Assembly: GCF_052056485.1 (NCBI RefSeq)
Contig: NZ_CP183948.1
Location: 3,410,001-3,474,000 of the forward strand
Direction of reading: 5' to 3'
DNA: 64,000 nucleotides
Source of the DNA: Paenibacillus_AQ nitricinens
GTDB lineage: Bacteria; Bacillota; Bacilli; Paenibacillales; Paenibacillaceae
Shown here: in pieces, positions 62,611 to 64,000 of the stretch
How the letters are laid out: each line of letters begins with the position of its first letter
How positions within the stretch are numbered: position 1 is the stretch's first letter
Translations under genes and position numbers: made by a program
Notes under the pieces: model-generated
Databases searched by the model: none
What the model was told of the DNA's origin: nothing
What the model saw: the letters and a program-made list of their open reading frames with translations, nothing else

Positions 62611-63417
62611 TTGATAAATTTGGACAAATTAGCAAAGGCATTTACTAAAGGTGTCTATGATATAGAAGACAGAAGCAGGTTAGTTATCCAGCCCAAAAGT
62701 TTATTAAGTGAATTTACCACCGTTAAGCATGGATTTTTGTTTATCATTCGCGGGGGAGCCAGGATACGAGTGAATGGAACGGTATATGAATTACGGCAAG
62801 GCTCAGTTTTTCATGCAGCTCCAGGCATGCAGATGGATTCGCAGGTTATAGGACAATCAGAGCTTGAGTATTACTCACTTTTTTATAAATTGGATATGCC
62901 AGAAGAAATGAATAGTACTACCGAATTCGACTCTCATTTCAAGCTGGAGCCAGGAGCCAATTTAAAAATTATTGAATTACTAATCATGCTTCATCAGAAT
63001 ACCCATCCGTCCGGAGAAATTGGAAAGCTGCGTATCAAAGAGCTGTTCTTAAGCCTAATACATCAGGTTCTGATTGCTTGCAGTGACAGAGAGAACGACA
63101 GTTCACCGAATCAAAGGATGGTTGACGAAGCCCTTGCATATATTAAACTCCATTATATGAATTCACTTACACTCGGTGAGTTAGCGGAACGGCATGCAAT
63201 GAGTACAAACCGATTCTCTTACTTCTTTCACAAATATACGGGGCTGCGTCCAATCGACTATGTCGTTAATTATCGCATGGAACGAGCCTGTGACTTTCTT
63301 AAAGCAGGAAATTTTCCTATCCACGAGATTGCAGAGCGCGTCGGTTATGACAATCCGCTGTATTTCAGCCGTTTATTTAAAAAGAAATTCGGCGTTTCTC
63401 CCTCTGCCTATAGATAA
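62611..63417 (+). CDS. AraC-family regulator
   Basis: 268 residues. N-terminal cupin-like domain (VKHGFLFIIRGGARIRVNGTVYELRQGSVFHAAPG) and C-terminal AraC helix-turn-helix pair (LGELAERHAMSTNRFSYFFHKYTGLRPIDYVVNYRM and IHEIAERVGYDNPLYFSRLFKKKFGVSPSAYR). The start is TTG 62611 with AGGTG 7 bases ahead; TTG 62584 would add nine residues without support. The next gene is iron-regulated, so iron or siderophore sensing is possible, but this is inference. Confidence 0.85.
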   Translation: MINLDKLAKAFTKGVYDIEDRSRLVIQPKSLLSEFTTVKHGFLFIIRGGARIRVNGTVYELRQGSVFHAAPGMQMDSQVIGQSELEYYSLFYKLDMPEEMNSTTEFDSHFKLEPGANLKIIELLIMLHQNTHPSGEIGKLRIKELFLSLIHQVLIACSDRENDSSPNQRMVDEALAYIKLHYMNSLTLGELAERHAMSTNRFSYFFHKYTGLRPIDYVVNYRMERACDFLKAGNFPIHEIAERVGYDNPLYFSRLFKKKFGVSPSAYR

Positions 63418-63447
63418 TATACATATCGAGTTACTTATACTTGAATG

Positions 63448-63491
63448 AAGTCTGCAGCTACTGGTGATGAACCAGAAGTGCAGACTTTTTT
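63448..63491 (+). terminator. Intrinsic terminator after AraC
   Basis: AAGTCTGCA and TGCAGACTT arms enclose CTGGT/ACCAG and run into a T tract. Confidence 0.85.
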
Positions 63492-63554
63492 ATTTAGATT
63501 AAATAATGATGCATGTAGAATTTGAGATTTGTATATTTGAATTCATTTAAATTT

Positions 63555-63591
63555 TTGATAAACTCACCCTTGTAACTGAGAATCATTATCA
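63555..63591 (+). promoter_or_regulatory. Fur box overlapping the promoter of the last gene
   Basis: TGAGAATCATTATCA (63577-63591) matches the 7-1-7 Fur consensus TGATAATNATTATCA with one mismatch. It overlaps a -10 box placed 17 bases after TTGATA (63555-63560), so iron-loaded Fur would block transcription. Confidence 0.75.
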
Positions 63592-63624
63592 GTAAATTGA
63601 TTTATAAATGAAAGGCTGGGAGAT

Positions 63625-64000
63625 ATGACACGAAACAAACAATTATGTATTGGGTTGTCCTTAAATGCAACCTGGATGAAAGGAGACGGCTGGCGGCACC
63701 CGGATAGCCGAGTCGAAAAGATGGGGTCTATCGAATATTATATTGATTTGGCAAAAATGGCGGAGAATTCTAAGCTCGATTTTCTATTCAGGGCTGATTA
63801 TCTGTATGTTAGCCCGCAGATGTTAGGGGATTCCTCTAATTTCGGCAGCCCGGACCCTGCATTGTTTTTTGCAGCGATAGCCCGTGAAACCAAGCGGATC
63901 GGACTGGTGACGACGATTTCTACCACTTTTAATCCACCTTATGTTGTAGCAAGACAGCTTCAGTCTTTACACTGGCTGAGCAATGGACGTGCCGGCTGGA
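63625..64000 (+). CDS. NtaA/SnaA/DszA-type flavin monooxygenase, N-terminal part (3' end outside window)
   Basis: The first 125 residues of a luciferase-like monooxygenase: CIGLSLNATWMKGDGWRHPDSR, YIDLAKMAENSKLDFLFRADYLYV and ETKRIGLVTTISTTFNPPYVVARQLQSLHWLSNGRAGW, the pattern of the NtaA/SnaA/DszA group. These FMN-dependent enzymes oxidise sulfur compounds, polyketides or aminocarboxylate chelators such as NTA. The Fur box at its promoter suggests a role in iron or chelator use. GGGAG precedes ATG 63625; the frame remains open to the window end. Confidence 0.85.
   Translation, partial: MTRNKQLCIGLSLNATWMKGDGWRHPDSRVEKMGSIEYYIDLAKMAENSKLDFLFRADYLYVSPQMLGDSSNFGSPDPALFFAAIARETKRIGLVTTISTTFNPPYVVARQLQSLHWLSNGRAGW

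Overview
The window looks like a chromosomal segment of a low-GC Gram-positive, most likely Paenibacillus or a close relative. Evidence: YesM/YesN-type sensor kinase and AraC response regulator beside glycoside hydrolases, a giant secreted enzyme ending in three SLH domains, AGGAGG ribosome binding sites, sigma-A promoters, CcpA-type cre sites, a Bacillus-type BirA operator and a TreR operator. No rRNA, tRNA, CRISPR array, intact insertion sequence or prophage was seen.

Layout. 1-17.4 kb is a glycan-degradation block: the end of a GH78 rhamnosidase, a sensor protein without a kinase domain, a YesM/YesN pair, a GH42 beta-galactosidase, a GH92 alpha-mannosidase, a PpiC-like foldase and a 1643-residue S-layer-anchored beta-helix protein. 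17.4-23.2 kb is a mixed accessory stretch (methyltransferase, decayed glycosyltransferase start, SDR and GNAT genes, MFS exporter, GIY-YIG protein, a DUF protein with a truncated 5' copy, and a broken phosphotransferase). 23.5-26.2 kb holds a secreted GH85 endo-beta-N-acetylglucosaminidase under a perfect cre. 26.4-31.4 kb holds rifampicin phosphotransferase, a VOC protein, and a GntR regulator with a YlmA-type ABC ATPase. 31.4-36.7 kb holds an AraC/GH78 rhamnosidase pair and an AT-rich esterase/PadR pair. 36.7-44.4 kb holds MarR/MATE, LysR/epimerase, birA/bioY and a TetX-like monooxygenase. 44.5-49.4 kb is a nucleoside operon (Mga/PRD-like regulator, PNP-family enzyme, NCS2 permease, NupC). 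49.5-54.4 kb is the trehalose operon treC-treP-treR. 54.5-62.5 kb holds two small genes, a DUF3533/TetR pair, another TetR, a quinone oxidoreductase, a third TetR and a two-ATPase ABC exporter. 62.6-64 kb holds an AraC regulator and the start of an iron-regulated flavin monooxygenase.

How the genes work together. GH85 and GH92 together with GH42 and GH78 suggest attack on high-mannose or decorated glycans, with carbon-catabolite control through cre sites and substrate sensing through YesM/YesN. Several cassettes carry their own visible operators: four GGTACC sites for MarR/MATE, twin 5'-TTAGTCTAATTAGACTAA-like palindromes for the esterase/PadR pair, AACAAC-GTTGTT sites shared by the oxidoreductase and the ABC exporter, a BirA operator over the bioY promoter, TreR operators before treC and a Fur box before the last gene.

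The most unusual points are a DeoD-like protein that lacks the catalytic Asp204/Arg217 pair, and a duplicated 8-bp-iteron plus 5'-coding segment flanking the MFS and GIY-YIG genes. I did not find a clear-cut new multi-gene system. All functional calls come from reading the sequence; no database search was run.
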